Assembly (NCBI GenBank): GCA_963545485.1
Contig: CAUUJG010000001.1
Span: forward strand, 1-64,000
Direction: 5' to 3'
Origin: CAUTUX01 sp963545485
Lineage (GTDB): Bacteria; Bacillota; Clostridia; Christensenellales; CAG-917
Length of the DNA: 64,000 bases
Made by a program: the position numbers and the translations under genes. This document shows, one piece after another, positions 63,700-64,000 of this stretch. The stretch's first letter is position 1. Each line of letters opens with the position of its first letter. The notes under the pieces are model-generated. The model did no database searches. It was not told the DNA's origin and saw only the letters and a program-made list of their open reading frames with translations.

Positions 63700-64000
63700 A
63701 TGATGACAAATAAATATTTTAATAGATTTATAGAAAAAGAAATTTTTCAAGCAATGAAAGCTGTAGGGTGTGTTGTTCTCGAGGGTGCAAAAGGATGCGG
63801 GAAGAGCACAACCTGTCAAAGGTTTGCTAAAACTACAGTCGAATTACAATATCCGAAAATTTATGAAAAATACAAACTTATGATTGCGAATGAAAATAAT
63901 ATTTTTGATGATAAAAGACCTATTTTATTTGATGAGTGGCAAAAAATTCCGGAACTTTGGGACATGATTAGAGCCGAAGTAGATCATGAAAATTTAAAGG
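63700..64000 (+). CDS. AAA ATPase (AAA_14/DUF4143 type), cut by window end
   Basis: The first 100 codons are in the window, with no stop. The sequence MMTNKYFNRFIEKEI is followed by a Walker A GAKGCGKSTT near 32-41 and Walker B PILFDEWQKIPELWDMI near 79-95. This order, with the DEWQ signature, is typical of the AAA_14 ATPases that carry DUF4143 at the C-terminus. They are widespread in gut bacteria and often near mobile or toxin-type genes, but of unknown function. The repeats just upstream suggest specific control. Confidence 0.8.
   Translation, partial: MMTNKYFNRFIEKEIFQAMKAVGCVVLEGAKGCGKSTTCQRFAKTTVELQYPKIYEKYKLMIANENNIFDDKRPILFDEWQKIPELWDMIRAEVDHENLK

Noticed and set aside
1..64000. tRNA, rRNA, CRISPR arrays and insertion sequences
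   Set aside because: No tRNA-like folds, spaced repeats or transposase genes with inverted ends were found by eye.

Overview
The window is a 64 kb AT-rich stretch of a low-GC Gram-positive chromosome, most likely a member of the Clostridia. The evidence is the strong AGGAGG-type ribosome binding sites, AGA-dominated arginine codons, the S10-spc-alpha order with adk, map, a KOW protein and infA, the order rpmE, DUF1385 (yqhQ), prmC, prfA, and a DUF5685 gene. The standard code is used (TGA is a stop). No rRNA, tRNA or CRISPR array was seen.

Region 1 (1-18.3 kb) is cell envelope and asparagine metabolism. Two related O-antigen-ligase-like membrane proteins flank a tight asnS-asnA-aspS cluster and a beta-propeller-like lipoprotein. 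After a 605-base non-coding stretch comes an unusual fusion of the GlmU acetyltransferase domain to GlmM. It apparently starts on a leaderless mRNA, and it is followed by galE and a three-gene ABC export operon ending in a large Ig-like/beta-helix surface protein.

Region 2 (18.4-28.5 kb) holds a DUF4234 gene, a very short Hsp20 on the minus strand with a CIRCE-like operator, an unrecognised cluster of two large membrane proteins plus a large lipoprotein, and a membrane-embedded M28-peptidase-like protein followed by a PTS EIIC_2-type permease.

Region 3 (28.5-40 kb) covers translation termination and amino-acid genes: rpmE, a DUF1385-PrmC fusion, prfA, an HMGL-type synthase, a small P-loop protein, thrC, trpS, DUF5685, a Cys-rich J-domain-like protein and a membrane protein. 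It ends in a HipBST-type tripartite toxin-antitoxin locus whose hipB is frameshifted and which has two copies of the same operator.

Region 4 (40-55.6 kb) is the full S10-spc-alpha supercluster from rpsJ to rplQ, with a strong promoter, an extra internal promoter before adk, a structured leader before rpsM, and a terminator. All zinc-binding (C+) versions of L31, S14 and L36 are present, and L24 carries a CxxC pair and a charged tail.

Region 5 (55.6-64 kb) has a small decayed reading frame, a lipoprotein, minus-strand ttcA-like and fba genes, an XRE regulator, then holA, cdaA, a DUF1015 gene and an aspartate kinase. The window runs out inside an AAA ATPase gene preceded by a palindrome and three 23-base repeats. 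The usual cdaA-cdaR-glmM operon of Firmicutes is absent: cdaA and the glmM-containing fusion lie about 50 kb apart.
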